A DNA stretch of 64,000 bases from Ochotona curzoniae (GCF_017591425.1 NW_024466512.1:15317001-15381000), one strand, 5' to 3'. Positions 49,332 to 60,554 are shown, numbered from the stretch's first letter. Numbers and translations are program-made. The notes: generated by a model from the sequence alone, not told the origin.

Positions 49332-49615
49332 AAGGGGTTAGGCAGCAGTGCTTGGCTTAGCAGGTGAAGCCAGAAAATTGGGCTGCTTCACTTAAGATCC
49401 AGCTCCCTGCGAACGTGCCGGGAAAAGCAGCAGAGGATGGCCCAAGTGCTTGGGTCCTCGCGTCCACATGGGACACCAGGAAGAAGCTCCTGGCTCCTGG
49501 CTTCAGAGCAGCCAAGCTCTGGCCAATGTGGCCGTATGGGGAGTGAACCAGCAGACAGAAGATTTTTGTTTTTCTCTCCTTCCCTAACTCTGCCTTTCAA
49601 ATAAATATATCTTTA
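49332..49615 (+). mobile_element. old C-type SINE
   Basis: gttaggcagcagtgcttggc, gatccagctccctgcgaacg, aggaagaagctcctggctcc, tttcaaataaatatatctt. Confidence 0.88.
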
Positions 49616-50065
49616 AATGCACAAAGGCATGACAAAAAGTTGACAGCCATGAGATCTAATTTGTCAAAACTGGTTCGTGCAGACAATTCCTGTTTGTTAA
49701 CTGTTAATCTAATCTGTGCAAAAGTTAGTATCTTATTCCTATAATTCTTGTATTCTCTCCCAAGCTTGTCCTCTCCCTACATTCTTTTCCACAGTAAGTG
49801 GCAACACCACCTAAACGTTAACAATTTACAGTCAGTTGACATCACTATGTTCTATCTATTACGCTCCATTCTCATTTTGTTTGTCTCTGTCTCCATGGAT
49901 ACCTTTCAAAAGGGTCCACACGCCTTTAATACCCCTTCACCCAACCATCCAATTCTTCCGGGAAGCAGAATACTGACAGGAAATACAAAATCGTGTAACA
50001 TAGTTTCTGTCATCAAGGAACTCAAAATTTCATGGGGAGAGAGATGTAATTAAAATACTGTATCG
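49616..50065. other. unique intronic stretch
   Basis: Nothing recognised. Confidence 0.6.
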
Positions 50066-50178
50066 GGGCCAGCACAGTGGCACAGTAAGTTAAGCTGTCC
50101 CTTGCGATGCTGGTATCTAGTACCAGCTGGAGCCCCAGCTGCTCTGCTTCCCACTCAGCTTCCTGCTAATGTCCCTTA
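50066..50178 (+). mobile_element. SINE 5' part, 3'-truncated
   Basis: ggggccagcacagtggcaca through cagcttcctgctaatgtccc, then unrelated sequence. Confidence 0.85.
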
Positions 50179-50477
50179 AAAGGCACAGAAAATGGCCCAG
50201 GGACCACACTGAAACAGGTGAATCTGAAGCAATGTTTCCAAAACACAAATCTCAACATCACTCACTTGCTCCCAGGATGGAAGACCAGCCTCTTCCACGC
50301 CCAGCCTGCCTCACCTCATCCGTCACCTTTTCTCTCATACTGAACCTCCTGCAGTTTTCTTAATACAAGCTGCTCGCACGCTGTGGAGCCTAAGACTCCC
50401 TACAAACAGGGAACTTGTACAGAGGGTCTTCCAGGGCCTTGTGCTTCTCCACTGCTGGATGGACCACTCACACAGTA

Positions 50478-50700
50478 TTTGTTTTTTAAGGACTATTTAA
50501 TTGAAAGAGAGAGAGAATCTCTTCTCAACTGGCTTACTTCCCAAATGACTGCAACAGGCATTTCTGGATCAGGACAGGATCCAGGAAGGCCACCCTGCTT
50601 TCCCACACGGCTTCTGCGGTTACTTCACACCTTCCCAGGTGTGTTGGCACGCAGGACTACAACCAGCACCCATCACAACGGCTTATCGACTGGTCAGTAT
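50478..50700 (-). mobile_element. old C-type SINE
   Basis: ttttttaaggactatttaat, caactggcttacttcccaaa, ctgcaacaggcatttctgga, caggactacaaccagcacc in reverse. Confidence 0.7.
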
Positions 50701-51194
50701 TTTAATGATCCATCTCTGAAGTTCTGCATTTCTCACTGACAAAAACTGCCTGACACAAATCTCTTGGGTAAACAGGCTGCCTACCTGACACTGAGTTATA
50801 ATCCACACTTGATAAATATCTGAATTGTGTGAATAAATGAATGAACTGTAAAGAAAATTCAATGCTCAACAATTTGTCCTGTTTATGACCCACTCGTAAG
50901 AAACCTACTCCCTAGTAAGACCATAGTTAAGCCACAATCACAACTGAACCATCCTCAAAGACAAAAATGAAGGAGGTTATGACAGAAATACAAAATTCAA
51001 GAAAGTATTTACTTCTTCCGGCCAAGACTTAACATTGTGGAGGGGAAAGAAGTTGTCAACGCATCAGAACTGAGCTAGCTTATCTATTTCTAACAATAAT
51101 ACTACAACTACATACGCATTATTACGTGATTCTTCACAGGTAAAATGGTGCGTTTGCTTTTTAAACAGTAAATGAAAGCTGCATCTTAGCACTG
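50701..51194. other. unique sequence next to the MXI1 micro-exon
   Basis: About 500 bp downstream (in gene sense) of the 30 bp exon that carries no repeat. Possible splicing-enhancer space, but no specific motif is claimed. Confidence 0.5.
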
Positions 51195-51200
51195 ACTCAC

Positions 51201-51230
51201 CGATTCTTTTCCAGCTCATTGTGTGTGGAT
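51201..51230 (-). CDS. MXI1: MXI1 30 bp exon, DNA-binding basic region
   Basis: On the - strand, between the acceptor cttctag and the donor gtgagt, the 30 bases encode the end of an arginine codon and then STHNELEKN, plus two bases of the next arginine. Joined to the helix-loop-helix exon this gives STHNELEKNRRAHLRL, the basic region of MXI1 with the conserved H, E and R that read CACGTG E-boxes. The micro-exon is framed by strong signals: a T/C-rich tract of over 20 bases before the AG, and a consensus donor. It sits alone, 33.1 kb from the next exon and more than 12.7 kb from the previous one. The preceding MXI1 exon (ending ...SNTSTAN in orthologues) was not found up to 64000. Confidence 0.96.
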
Positions 51231-51639
51231 CTAGAAGAAAAAAAGAAAAGAAAGAGCATTAGCCATGCTTGTTGATAAGACTGTGGGAAGGGGAGTTCAT
51301 CCCTGCTCTACCACAGCTGGTGAATTTATTTAACAGTGCAATATCTGGTCAGACTCTGCCAACCTCGCTCATCACAGAGCCATCTGCATTCATGAGGACT
51401 GCTTATTCAGAACGGACTAAACATTCTCAAACTGGAGTTTTTTTTTTAATGACATATCAGTACATGTTCTGCTTATAGTATCCCACATTTTGCTGACATG
51501 TAGATATTTTTCTCAAACATAATCTCATTTTGTTTAAAAAGAAAAAAAAAGTCCCTGTCTTCCTCTAGCTCCACTCTCCCAAACACAGGAAGTATGCTCA
51601 AACTGCAAACCTGAACCTGCCTTTATGATAAACAAAAAC

Positions 51640-51945
51640 AAAAACAAAAAATTTTAATTTAATTTTATTTGAAAGGTAGAATTCCAGAGGGAGAAGGAGA
51701 GACAGAGAAAGAGAACCTCCATCTGCTGGTTCACTCCCCAAACGGCTCAGCAGCCAGAGCTGAGCGGATCTGAAGCCGGGAGACTGGAGTTGCCTCCAGA
51801 TCTCCTCCCCTTGGCCATCCTCCACTGCTTTCCCAGGCCTTAAACAGAAACCGGACTGAAGTGGAGCAGTTGGGACTCAAACCAGTCCCATGAGATGCTG
51901 GCAACGCAGCCAGAAGGCTTAGCACACTATGCCAACTTATTAGCC
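51640..51945 (-). mobile_element. C-type SINE
   Basis: tttaattttatttgaaaggt, catctgctggttcactcccc, gagctgagcggatctgaagc, ctcaaaccagtcccatgag. It lies about 400 bp upstream of the micro-exon, sense to MXI1. Confidence 0.88.
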
Positions 51946-52149
51946 CCATATAAGAGCATTTTATACAAGGGAAAAAAATGTTAACATGAGTTCAGAAGAT
52001 CTATCAATAAAATCAAGGAACATTTTAAAAGACTGGAAGAATCTGATTCAAAATATTATCTGTGATTGTTTTCTTTTGGTGATGTTTTTTGTTTTTGCTT
52101 CCCAGTTTTTGTGCTTTTTAATTTGCTCTGATGATATCTTTCTTTAATT

Positions 52150-52345
52150 TAAAGGAATTTATTTATTAGATTCTAGGGTTCACAGTAACAAGCATGCTAA
52201 ACAATGTGCTAAGCACATATCTCATTTTACACCAGAACAACCCTCTTGTTTTGTTTTGAAACAATCAAACTGTGGCTCAGAGAGGTCAAGAAACTTACTC
52301 CCAACCCAAGACTGTAAGAGGCAGTCTAAGTTAAGATCTGTCTCC
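52150..52345 (-). mobile_element. MIR-type ancient SINE
   Basis: Read on the + strand: tgctaaacaatgtgctaagc, atctcattttacacc, aacaaccctcttg, ctgtggctcagagaggtcaa, gaaacttactccc. This is the antisense phrase order of MIR. Confidence 0.6.
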
Positions 52346-52670
52346 TTGGGGTCGGCACTGTGCCTCAACAGGCTAATCTTTCCCCTCCAGGTGGGGTAGC
52401 CCATCTGGGTGCCAGTTCATGTTATAGCTGCTCCACTTCCCATCCAGCTCCCTGCTTGTGACCTGGGAAAGCAGTCGAGGACAGCCCAAAGCCTTGGAAC
52501 CCTGAATCCGCGTGGGCGACCTGGAAGAAGCTCCTGGCTCCTGGCTTTGGATCCACTTAGCTCCAGCTGTTGCAATAATTTGGGGGAATGAAGCAGCAGA
52601 TGGAAGATCTTTCTCTGTCTCTCCTTTTCTCTGTATATCTGCTTTTCCAATAAAAATAAATCTTAAAAAA
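52346..52670 (+). mobile_element. C-type SINE
   Basis: ttggggtcggcactgtgcct, tcccatccagctccctgctt, gatggaagatctttctctgt, caataaaaataaatctt. The following atctgtcttatt resembles the preceding atctgtctcctt, a probable target repeat. Confidence 0.92.
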
Positions 52671-52734
52671 TCTGTCTTATTCCAAACTTCAAAGTCTTAT
52701 TAATCTCCTGGTGGGAATCAATACTGAATAAAAG

Positions 52735-52823
52735 ACGCATACTTGAAAGCTGAACTCATGGGCTCATACTGTGTGGCCTTGGGAAAGTCCCTTCATGTTT
52801 CCTCATCTGTGAAATAAGGAAAG
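52735..52823 (+). mobile_element. MIR-type ancient SINE
   Basis: ctgtgtggccttgggaaagt, cccttcatgtttcctcatct, gtgaaataagg is the core MIR phrase. It is cut at 52824 by the DNA transposon relic. Confidence 0.75.
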
Positions 52824-52825
52824 TA

Positions 52826-53065
52826 CAGTGAGTCTTCCATGTCTGCAGGTTTCACGTCTGCAGATTAAATCAATAGCAGACGGAAAATATCAGCCGGAGA
52901 GGGTTGCATTTACCCTGAACACCGACAGGCTCTCTTGTCATAGCATAACAGCTATTTACATATAACCAACTTGTACTTGGCACTGTAAGCATGCCGGAGG
53001 ATGTCCACAGGTTATATGGAAGCAGCATGTCATCTGCCTTGTGCGACTACGACAAGGTTCATACT
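52826..53065. mobile_element. Tigger/MER2-type DNA transposon relic
   Basis: Begins cagtgagtcttccatgtctg directly after TA (52824-52825). Continues cacgtctgcagattaaatca, gaaaatatcagccggagagg, cagctatttacatataacca and ccggaggatgtccacaggtt, the phrase order of the MER2/Tigger pogo-type elements (…atgggttccacatccatggattcaaccaa…). The far end is eroded. Confidence 0.7.
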
Positions 53066-53171
53066 GAACAGCAAAAAACAATAAAATCAGTTACATTCAA
53101 ATTATATCATAGTAGGTGCCCCTGAATGAACATGTAATACTTTTGCAATAACTTATCATTAACAAGAATTT

Positions 53172-53476
53172 TGAGGCTGGCACTGTGGTACAGTGAGTGA
53201 GTGAAGCTGCCACCTGGAATGTTAGCATGCCATAACGGGGCCAGGTTGAACCCTAGCTGCTCCACTTTCGATCCAGCTCCATGCCAATATACCCAGGACA
53301 GCAGCAAAATATGGCCAAAGTGCTTGGGCCCTTGTATGCATGTGGGAGACTCGGATGAGGTTCCAACCTCCTGGCTTTGCCTGACCCAGCCCTGGCTGAT
53401 GTGGCCTTTTAGGGTTTGAACCAGCAGACCGAAGATCCTTCTCTGTCTGCGCTTTTAACTCCACCTCTCAAGCAAA
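53172..53476 (+). mobile_element. old C-type SINE ending in an AT array
   Basis: aggctggcactgtggtacag, cgatccagctccatgccaat, tgcttgggcccttgtatgc, gaaccagcagaccgaagatc, cacctctcaagcaaatt. Confidence 0.85.
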
Positions 53477-53788
53477 TTATATATATTTTATATAATATAA
53501 TATATTATATATTATATAATGTTATATATTAATATATAATAATATAATGTATTATATTATAATACAATATAATAATATAATATAATATAATATAATATAA
53601 TATAATATAATATAATATAATAATATGATCTATTTATATATAACAAATATATTATATAATATATTTTATATTATATAGAGAGTATATAATATATAATAAT
53701 GTAATATATTATTATATTATATTATAGTATTATATATTATATATAATAATAATATTATATATATTATATACTCTCTATATATAATCTT
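53477..53788. repeat. (TATAA)n-type AT array with inverted repeat
   Basis: Over 300 bp of nearly pure A/T, in 5- to 8-bp units (tataa, tatat), growing from the tail of the SINE before it. A perfect 24 bp inverted repeat (53672-53695 with 53758-53781, containing gagag/ctctc) encloses a 62 bp AT loop. Confidence 0.95.
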
Positions 53789-54383
53789 TATACATATTTT
53801 AGGCTTCTATCATGAAAACTAAATTTTAATCATTTTCTCTGTTCTGATTAATGTTAAATGGCTTTAGAATATTATACAACTGACTGCTTTAGTCTCACTT
53901 TTTTTGTCCAAAGGATGTTTTAGTAAATCATACTCCAAAACCTTAACGAGGATATTCTAGCAGCCTTGTGATTTGTGGAAATTTTAAGCACTGGCTTAGT
54001 CCAAGAGCCAGAAGACTCCTTTGAGTTACTGTCTCTTATCCACTTTTATTCTCTTACTAGTTTCATAAAGTTCAAATGACATATAATAAAAAATAAGTTC
54101 ATTTTAAACAGATTATCTTAATGAAAGCACTTCTCCCTTAAGGCGATAAAAAAGAACCTTAGACTATTTCAACAGTCCAGCAAAATTGACAGTGAATAAA
54201 TATACAATTCAGATGGAAGAAGTTATAAAAATATACAATGGTCAGTTTAACAGACTCAGCTCAAATCTCAATACATAAAACAACAAAACCCATTATCACA
54301 ATACAAGTATTTAAGTTTTAATAAAGTTCTTCTACTTAAAGGAAATGTTAGAGCCAATTAATAAGTTACAAGAGAGGAAACAA

Positions 54384-54721
54384 TTTTTTTTTAATTTAAA
54401 GATTTATTTATTTTTGTTGGAAAGGCAGATATACAGAGAGGAGGAAATACAGAGAGGAAGGTATTCCATCCAATGGTTCACTCCCCGGGCGGCCACAATG
54501 GCTAGAGTTGAGCCAATCCGAAGCAAGGAGCCAGGAGCTCCTCCAGGTCTCCCACATGAGTTCAAGGTCCCAAGGCTTTGGGCCGTCCTTAACTGCTTTC
54601 CCAGGCCACAAGCAGGGAGTTGGATGGAAAGTGGGGCTGTCAGGATTAGAACCGGCGCCCATATGGGATCCCAGTGCGTTCAAGGCGAGGACTTAAGCCG
54701 CTATGCTATCATGCCAGGCCC
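54384..54721 (-). mobile_element. C-type SINE with short target repeat
   Basis: Complete reverse element, head atgctatcatgccaggccc. Repeat ggaaacaa at 54376-54383 and 54722-54729. Confidence 0.94.
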
Positions 54722-54761
54722 GGAAACAAATATTTTAAATAGTTTTTAAAATAAATACTAG

Positions 54762-55010
54762 GGACCAGTGTTGTGGCACAGTAGGTTAAGCCCTGCCTGC
54801 AGCACCAGCATCCCTAAAAGGTGCTAGTTCGAGACCCCCTTCCAATCCAACCTGCTGGAGAAGCAGAAGATGATCCAAGCACTTTGAGCCCCTTCCATCC
54901 ACTCTGAGAGACCTGAAGGGAATTCCAGGTTGTCTTGACTTGGCCCAGTGAATGAAAGACAACACGCTCTTTCTCTCTTTCAAGTAAGCAATTTAAAATA
55001 AACAAACAAA
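54762..55010 (+). mobile_element. old C-type SINE
   Basis: agggaccagtgttgtggcac, agtaggttaagccctgcctg, ctgagagacctgaagggaat, tttcaagtaagcaattt. Confidence 0.8.
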
Positions 55011-55435
55011 ATACTCTCTAAAATGTAAATGGATAGTAATGAGGTTACCCTGGTCCCTCTTGTTGAGCAGGTTTTGGTTTAATTGCCTTTCTCTAAGGAG
55101 AAAACTAAGAATAGGCGAAACAAAAGGCAATCCACACACAAAATGCTACAGCAAGCAACCAACAGAATCGGTATTCCGCGGCAAGGGTAGACTGCTTGCC
55201 ACAAGCTTACTCTGAAAAGTCAAGTAACCCACTGACAGTCATAAATGCAAAATATGCCAAACAATAATTATCGAATTCCAATATTATATTGAGCTCATTA
55301 TATCAAACTTGGCAATAAAAGAATATATTTCACCCACTGCTGTGAGCAAAATTAAGACAGCAGGTTCGTCCTACCTCTCTCTCTATGGACTTTCATTATT
55401 TATTTTGTTTCTTTTTTAAGATAGGTAAGCGAGAA

Positions 55436-55712
55436 GGCTCTTGGCATGGTGGTTAAAATGCTGCTCCGAAGGGTCGGATCCCATGCTTGAGTGCCCAGGC
55501 TGAGGTCCCGACCGCAGGCTGGGTTCCAGCATCCTGCCAATGGGCACACAGATGCAAGCTCAGGGAGCCGGGCCCCTGATACTAATCCTGGGCACCCAGA
55601 CTTGAATTCCTGACTCCAGCTGCTGCCTAGCCCAGTGATCACAGGCATCTGCTGATAGAACCAGTGGTTGGGAAATCTTGCTCTTACTGCCTTTCAAGAA
55701 AAAAAAAAAAGA
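55436..55712 (+). mobile_element. old, diverged C-type SINE
   Basis: ctcttggcatggtggttaaa, tgggttccagcatcctgcca, ccagctgctgcctagcccag, atagaaccagtggttggg, tgcctttcaagaaaaaa. Confidence 0.65.
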
Positions 55713-55924
55713 CATCTAAAACTATAAACCTTTTCATTGAACCAAGAAATGCTTGTCATATTTAGCTATACAGAGAGCAAAATTTAGCAAGTTTCCCAAA
55801 TAGCAGAAATGCACTCATCAACACCCTACTGCCGTGTTCTTCCAATCTAAAGAAACTGATCAGCAGTACTGATTCCTATTTTGAAAAGCACAATTTTTAA
55901 CACTGTGTAGTAAGTTAGGATAGA

Positions 55925-56106
55925 GACAAAAGCTCACAACAGTGAAGACCAGGCCAGGAGTCAGGACCTCTACCTATCTGGCTCCCACACTGAGTAACAG
56001 AGACTCAAGCACTTGGTCAGCACCCGCTTCCTCCCAGGAACAGCAGCAGAGACCGAGGACAGCACCCAAGGCAGAGGCTTAACCTGCCGGTCCCCAACGC
56101 CCATCC
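55925..56106 (-). mobile_element. old SINE fragment
   Basis: gaagaccaggccaggagtca, agactcaagcacttggtc, ccacactgagtaac in reverse order; the tail is missing. Confidence 0.55.
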
Positions 56107-56439
56107 CTGTTACTTCTGCTTGGTTAAGTTTTTGCCTGTAATATCAGGTCAACAAATGTGAAAACCCTCAGTGTCCCAGGAGATTTTAGGCTGCAGGAAA
56201 TCATAGCCACCAATGGGTAAAGTACGCCACGTATCATGATAATTAGATACATCAAGTATTTGCGGTAGTTTAAAGGAGCCAAGATTGACATCCAGATGGG
56301 GCTTGGGGAAAGGCGGCATTTGGCCCAGGGCTGAAGTTGAGTACCCGTGCTACAGAACAGTCTGGAACCTGCCAAGGAGGCGACATTCCAAGTGGAAAGG
56401 AGAGTCAGGCAAACCAGCAGGGCTGTGAAGCCCAAAGCA

Positions 56440-56690
56440 AAACCAGGAAACAGGAAAGGTACATAAAGACCTACTGTGTTAGAGGGAAAAGCTTGCGTTT
56501 AAATATTAACTCTGCCACTCCACTCACACTAACTGTATAACTTCAGGACAAATTGTTTAACCTGATTAATACTTCCCCATTTATAAAACTAAAATATTAT
56601 CCCATGCCTTAGCTGTGATAATTAGAGAAAAAATTATATAGGAAAGCAACCAGCTCAACAAATACTCAATAAACATTAGCCAGTACTATT
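56440..56690 (+). mobile_element. MIR-type ancient SINE, nearly full
   Basis: attaactctgccactccact, actgtataacttcaggacaa, ttgtttaacctgattaatac, agctgtgataattagag, actcaataaacattagcc follow MIR from middle to 3' end. Confidence 0.65.
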
Positions 56691-56744
56691 AATTTCATTC
56701 CATGTAACAAGACTAAAAACACACTAATCAAAATACTGTTAAAT

Positions 56745-57095
56745 ATATCTCGTGGGACATAACAGGTTCTCAGCGACATTCGGAACTGTCCTAAAACAAG
56801 CAAACAGAGATGGATGACTGCGGTTAGCAATCAACCAACCAACAGTGGGGAAAGAAGAGAGAAAGTAAACCACCGACACTGTTGGATCCATGTGGACACT
56901 AGAACGCTGGACTACACACCACTCTGTACCTAGAGTGTCAGAACACACACAGCAGAATGATGGCCTTGTGGCTGCTGTTGAGGGAAGCAAAGGAGAAAGC
57001 TGGGAGGGATGAGGGAGGCTGGAAGGGGAAATCCCTCAGCCTGAGGAACTGTATCATGAAAAATGAAGAATGAGAATAATCATGATAATCTTTGG
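56745..57095 (+). mobile_element. 5'-truncated L1, 3' UTR
   Basis: Ends ggaaatccctcagcctgagg, aactgtatcatgaaaaatga and a GAATAAT-type tail. The upstream phrase ggaactgtcctaaaacaag with a G-rich ggagggatgagggaggctgg is typical of L1 3' UTR polypurine tracts. It shares its terminus with 34003-34095 and the dwarf copy at 36449. Confidence 0.6.
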
Positions 57096-58320
57096 GGGTG
57101 GGGGGAGAAAAGATGGCTACCTGGAGCTGCTTGCTCACTGGCTCAGCTGGGCAGGACTGAGGACACGGCACACACACGCTGCCTCATCTCCCGCACAGAG
57201 CGCAAGAAGCCAGAGTGAAGGCAACAGTGAGGAAATTAACAACTCACACACTGCTACCGTCAGAAGCAAGCTACGTGCTTCTCTCAGCCTGAGTCCAACC
57301 GGGCCCGTCCAACGACACCCCACTGAAATATCACTGAAACACTCAGCGAGGACAAACTGGAAGGATGGGAGATTCTGAGCCACCCACCTGGTTAGCCCAC
57401 TGTCCCTCTCCAACCAGAAAGCACCTCTGAGAACAAACTCCAAAGAACTGGTCTCCTTTCAGATGCTGTTCTGACTGCCTAAAAATGCTCAGAGACAGAG
57501 ACATTGTCCTCAGTCGTTCTCACTGAGTCACAGGTAATCGTTTTCACAAACAGCCCACGTTTAAGGAGATATTCTAATGTATTCCTAACTGAATGGAGCC
57601 ATCATATCAACTATATCTGTGACTTTACTTTCAACTCAGCTCTAACAGGGTGTAGGGTGGAGGCATGGAAAAGCAGCACAGAACTACACAGCTGCCTGGG
57701 AGCAGCGAGGCATGGGTGGAAAGGGCAAGCCTGCATCCCAGCATCCCTACTTCCTTCTGGCCAAAGAAAAGACCTATGTCTCCGCTGAATTAATGAGAAC
57801 ACCTCTAATTTGTGAAAAACTGCAGTATTACGTTCTAACCCTAAAATGTCTAATAGCTATTATTCTTTGAGGAGACATGAATATCTTGTAACTGACATCC
57901 TGAAGTTCATAAATCATATACAAATGTACATACACACACTCTCAAAGGGCAATAAAACAAAAAATCTCAGCCACAATATGGCAGGGATCTAGGAAGCATA
58001 TTTTTAATGCCGGTTAACAGCGAAATTCTACTGGGATTAGTGTGACAGTAAAACTTCTACTTATAGTATTCATCTTTCAAAATGGGTGGTGTTGCACAGC
58101 TGTTTCCATTAAAAGGTATATCTTATTTTTAAGATCTGCTGAATACAGTAAAAAAACTCAAATATTACAAACTTTTAGGGGAAAAATGTCTCATAAGAAA
58201 TACATTGCTTTTTCCTTAATGACAAAAAACATAGCCACCACATGAAGCCCACAAAAACGAAGTATCTAAAAACAATGCAAAGAATACTTATGATCAGTAC
58301 ACTTCTTTCCTTAAAACTTA
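57096..58320. other. unique intronic stretch with a GC-richer first half
   Basis: 57105-57480 is richer in G+C than its surroundings and begins agaaaagatggctac. No exon is recognised; 57500-58320 is ordinary AT-rich intron. Confidence 0.45.
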
Positions 58321-58321
58321 G

Positions 58322-58652
58322 GTATCGAACCTTGCATGATGGCTCAATGGCTAAATCCCCGCCTTGAACACACTAGGATCCCGTATGGGCACCAATTCAT
58401 GTCCCAGCCACTCCACTTCCCATCCAGTTCCCTGCTTGTGGCCTGAGAAAGTAGTGGAGGACGGCCCAAAGCCTTGGGACCCTGCACCCGTGTGAGAGAC
58501 TAAGAAGAAGCTCCTGGCTCCTGGCTTTGGATCAGCTCAGCTCCAGCCATTGCAGCCATTTGAGGAAGTGAACCAGCGAATGGAAGATCTTTCTCTGTCT
58601 CTCCTTTTTTCACTGTAAATCTGCCTTTTCAATTAAAAAAATTAAACAAATT
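58322..58652 (+). mobile_element. C-type SINE
   Basis: aaccttgcatgatggctcaa, ggatcccgtatgggcaccaa, ggacggcccaaagccttggg, gaggaagtgaaccagcgaat, tttcaattaaaaaaatt. Confidence 0.94.
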
Positions 58653-58865
58653 AGAATACATGCATGTTAGGACTCAGCATTTCCATTCATAGCAAATACC
58701 AAACTACATATATTCCTTCTTCAAAGGACATAGAAAAGAATGCTCAGAAAGCTCTCTGCATACTAACCAACACTGGAAACAAAACATCCATTACTGGTAA
58801 GATGCAGAGGAGCGAGGCAGATTAATCCTCCACTTGAGATACTCATGTCCCAGCCCCCCGCCCCC

Positions 58866-59183
58866 ATTCCACCCTTCCATAACCTAGTAGCCAAATCCTC
58901 GCCTTGCAACTTGGCAACTACCGGGAACCCAATACGGGTGCTGGTTCGTGTCCCGGCTGCTCCACTTGCATCAGTCTCCACACCTGTGGCCTGGGAAGGC
59001 AGTGGAGGACGGCCCAAAGCCCTGGGATCCTGCACCCACGTGGGAGACCGGGACAGCTCCTGGCTCCTGGCTTTGGATCCACTCAGCTCCAGCTGTTGCA
59101 GTCATTTGGGGAGTGAACCAGCAGATGGAAGATCTTTCTCTCTGTAAATCTGTCTTATCAACAAAAATAAATCTTAAAAAAAA
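58866..59183 (+). mobile_element. C-type SINE
   Basis: acctagtagccaaatcctcg, acgggtgctggttcgtgtcc, ggaggacggcccaaagccct, gtcatttggggagtgaacc, aaaaataaatctt. Confidence 0.93.
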
Positions 59184-59375
59184 GAAAAAAAGATCCAGCT
59201 TCCTGCTAATGGCCTGGGAGAGAAAAGAATATTGACCCAAGGCCTTGGGCCTCTACATTTACGTGAGAAACACAGAAGCAGCGCCTGGATCCTGGCTTTG
59301 GAGCAGCCATTTGAGGAGCAAACCAGCAGATGGAAATTCCGAGCTCTGCCTCTGAATTTCAAATAAAATAAATAA
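59184..59375 (+). mobile_element. older SINE, 3' two thirds
   Basis: ccagcttcctgctaatggcc, gacccaaggccttgggcctc, gccatttgaggagcaaacca, tttcaaataaaataaata. It begins where the previous SINE ends; either the younger copy inserted into it or it was truncated. Confidence 0.85.
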
Positions 59376-59817
59376 AGTTTAGTATATATAAATGTAGTAG
59401 CATGAATAAATTAGGAAAAACTCATACAATGTAACGGAAAAAAACTGTTAAAAATCCAACTATAATGCAGTAACATGAATTAATCTCCACAACTTCAACA
59501 TAATGCTGAATGAAGAAGGCCAGTCACAGACAAGCACAGCCGCACATCACCCTGTCGTTCTAAGCTGGCAGCGCACAGCGCGACGTGAATGTCAACACAG
59601 TGGTTCCTCGGCCAGGCGCTGCAACTGGCTGGGATCTGGGCAAGTGGTTCCTAGGCCAAGCTGATAATTCTGTTTCTTCACTTCTGTCAGGATTCACTGA
59701 GCTGCTGCAGAAAAAAGAGCTACGTATTTTTCGGTATGTACATTCTATTTCAATAAATAGAAAAAGAGTTTCCGGAAACAATAAATAGAAAAAAAAATCA
59801 CATAGCAATTGCATTCT

Positions 59818-60045
59818 CTAGAGAGAAATTTTGTAGGGGAAGGAGGGCAGGGAGGAAGGGAGAGAGCTCCCACCAGGGGCCATTCCCTCAAGGTCTAAGG
59901 GCAGCACAAGCCAAAGCCAGGAGCCAGAAAGTCCACGGCGTGGCAGGACCCCTAACACCGCACCATCACGACTACATCCGCAGGGAGCAGAGCCAGGCTC
60001 CTAACCCAGGTCCTGCCATCTCAACTAGCATTCCAACTGCCACCT
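59818..60045 (-). mobile_element. old SINE fragment
   Basis: ggcagggaggaagggagaga, gccaaagccaggagccagaa, agccaggctcctaacccagg in reverse order. Confidence 0.6.
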
Positions 60046-60227
60046 GTAGAGAAGGCAATTCTTATTTCAAACACAGCAAAGGCCAGAACTTCACTGACAA
60101 ACCTTTTGCATGCTACAACAACATCTCCACACACTTTGTAAAGGATCCTTTAGAACTGAAGGAATCATACACAGTGAGCTAAGTCCTCTAACAGCAGAAT
60201 TACATATAGACTATAAACCACAAATCA

Positions 60228-60554
60228 GGGCCTAGAGGAGAAGCCTAGTGGCTAAAGTCCTAGCTTCGCATGTGCCAGGATCCCTTATGGGTGCCAGTTC
60301 TAATCCCTACTGCTCCACTTTCCATCCAGCTCCCTGCTTGTGGGAAAGCAGTCCAGGACAACCCAAAGCCTTGGGACCCAGCATTCACATGGGAGACCCA
60401 GAAGAAGCTCTTGGCTCCTGGCTTCGAATCGGTTCAGCTCCGGCTTTTGTTACCGCCTGGGGAGTGAACCAACGGACGTAAGATCTTTCTATATCTCCTT
60501 CCCTCTGCATATCTGCCTTTCCAATAAAAATAAATCTATTAAGAATAAATAAAC
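60228..60554 (+). mobile_element. C-type SINE with target-site duplication
   Basis: gggcctagaggagaagccta, ggatcccttatgggtgccag, gcctggggagtgaaccaacg, caataaaaataaatctatt. aaaccacaaatca (60215-60227) is repeated with one change at 60555-60567. Confidence 0.95.
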
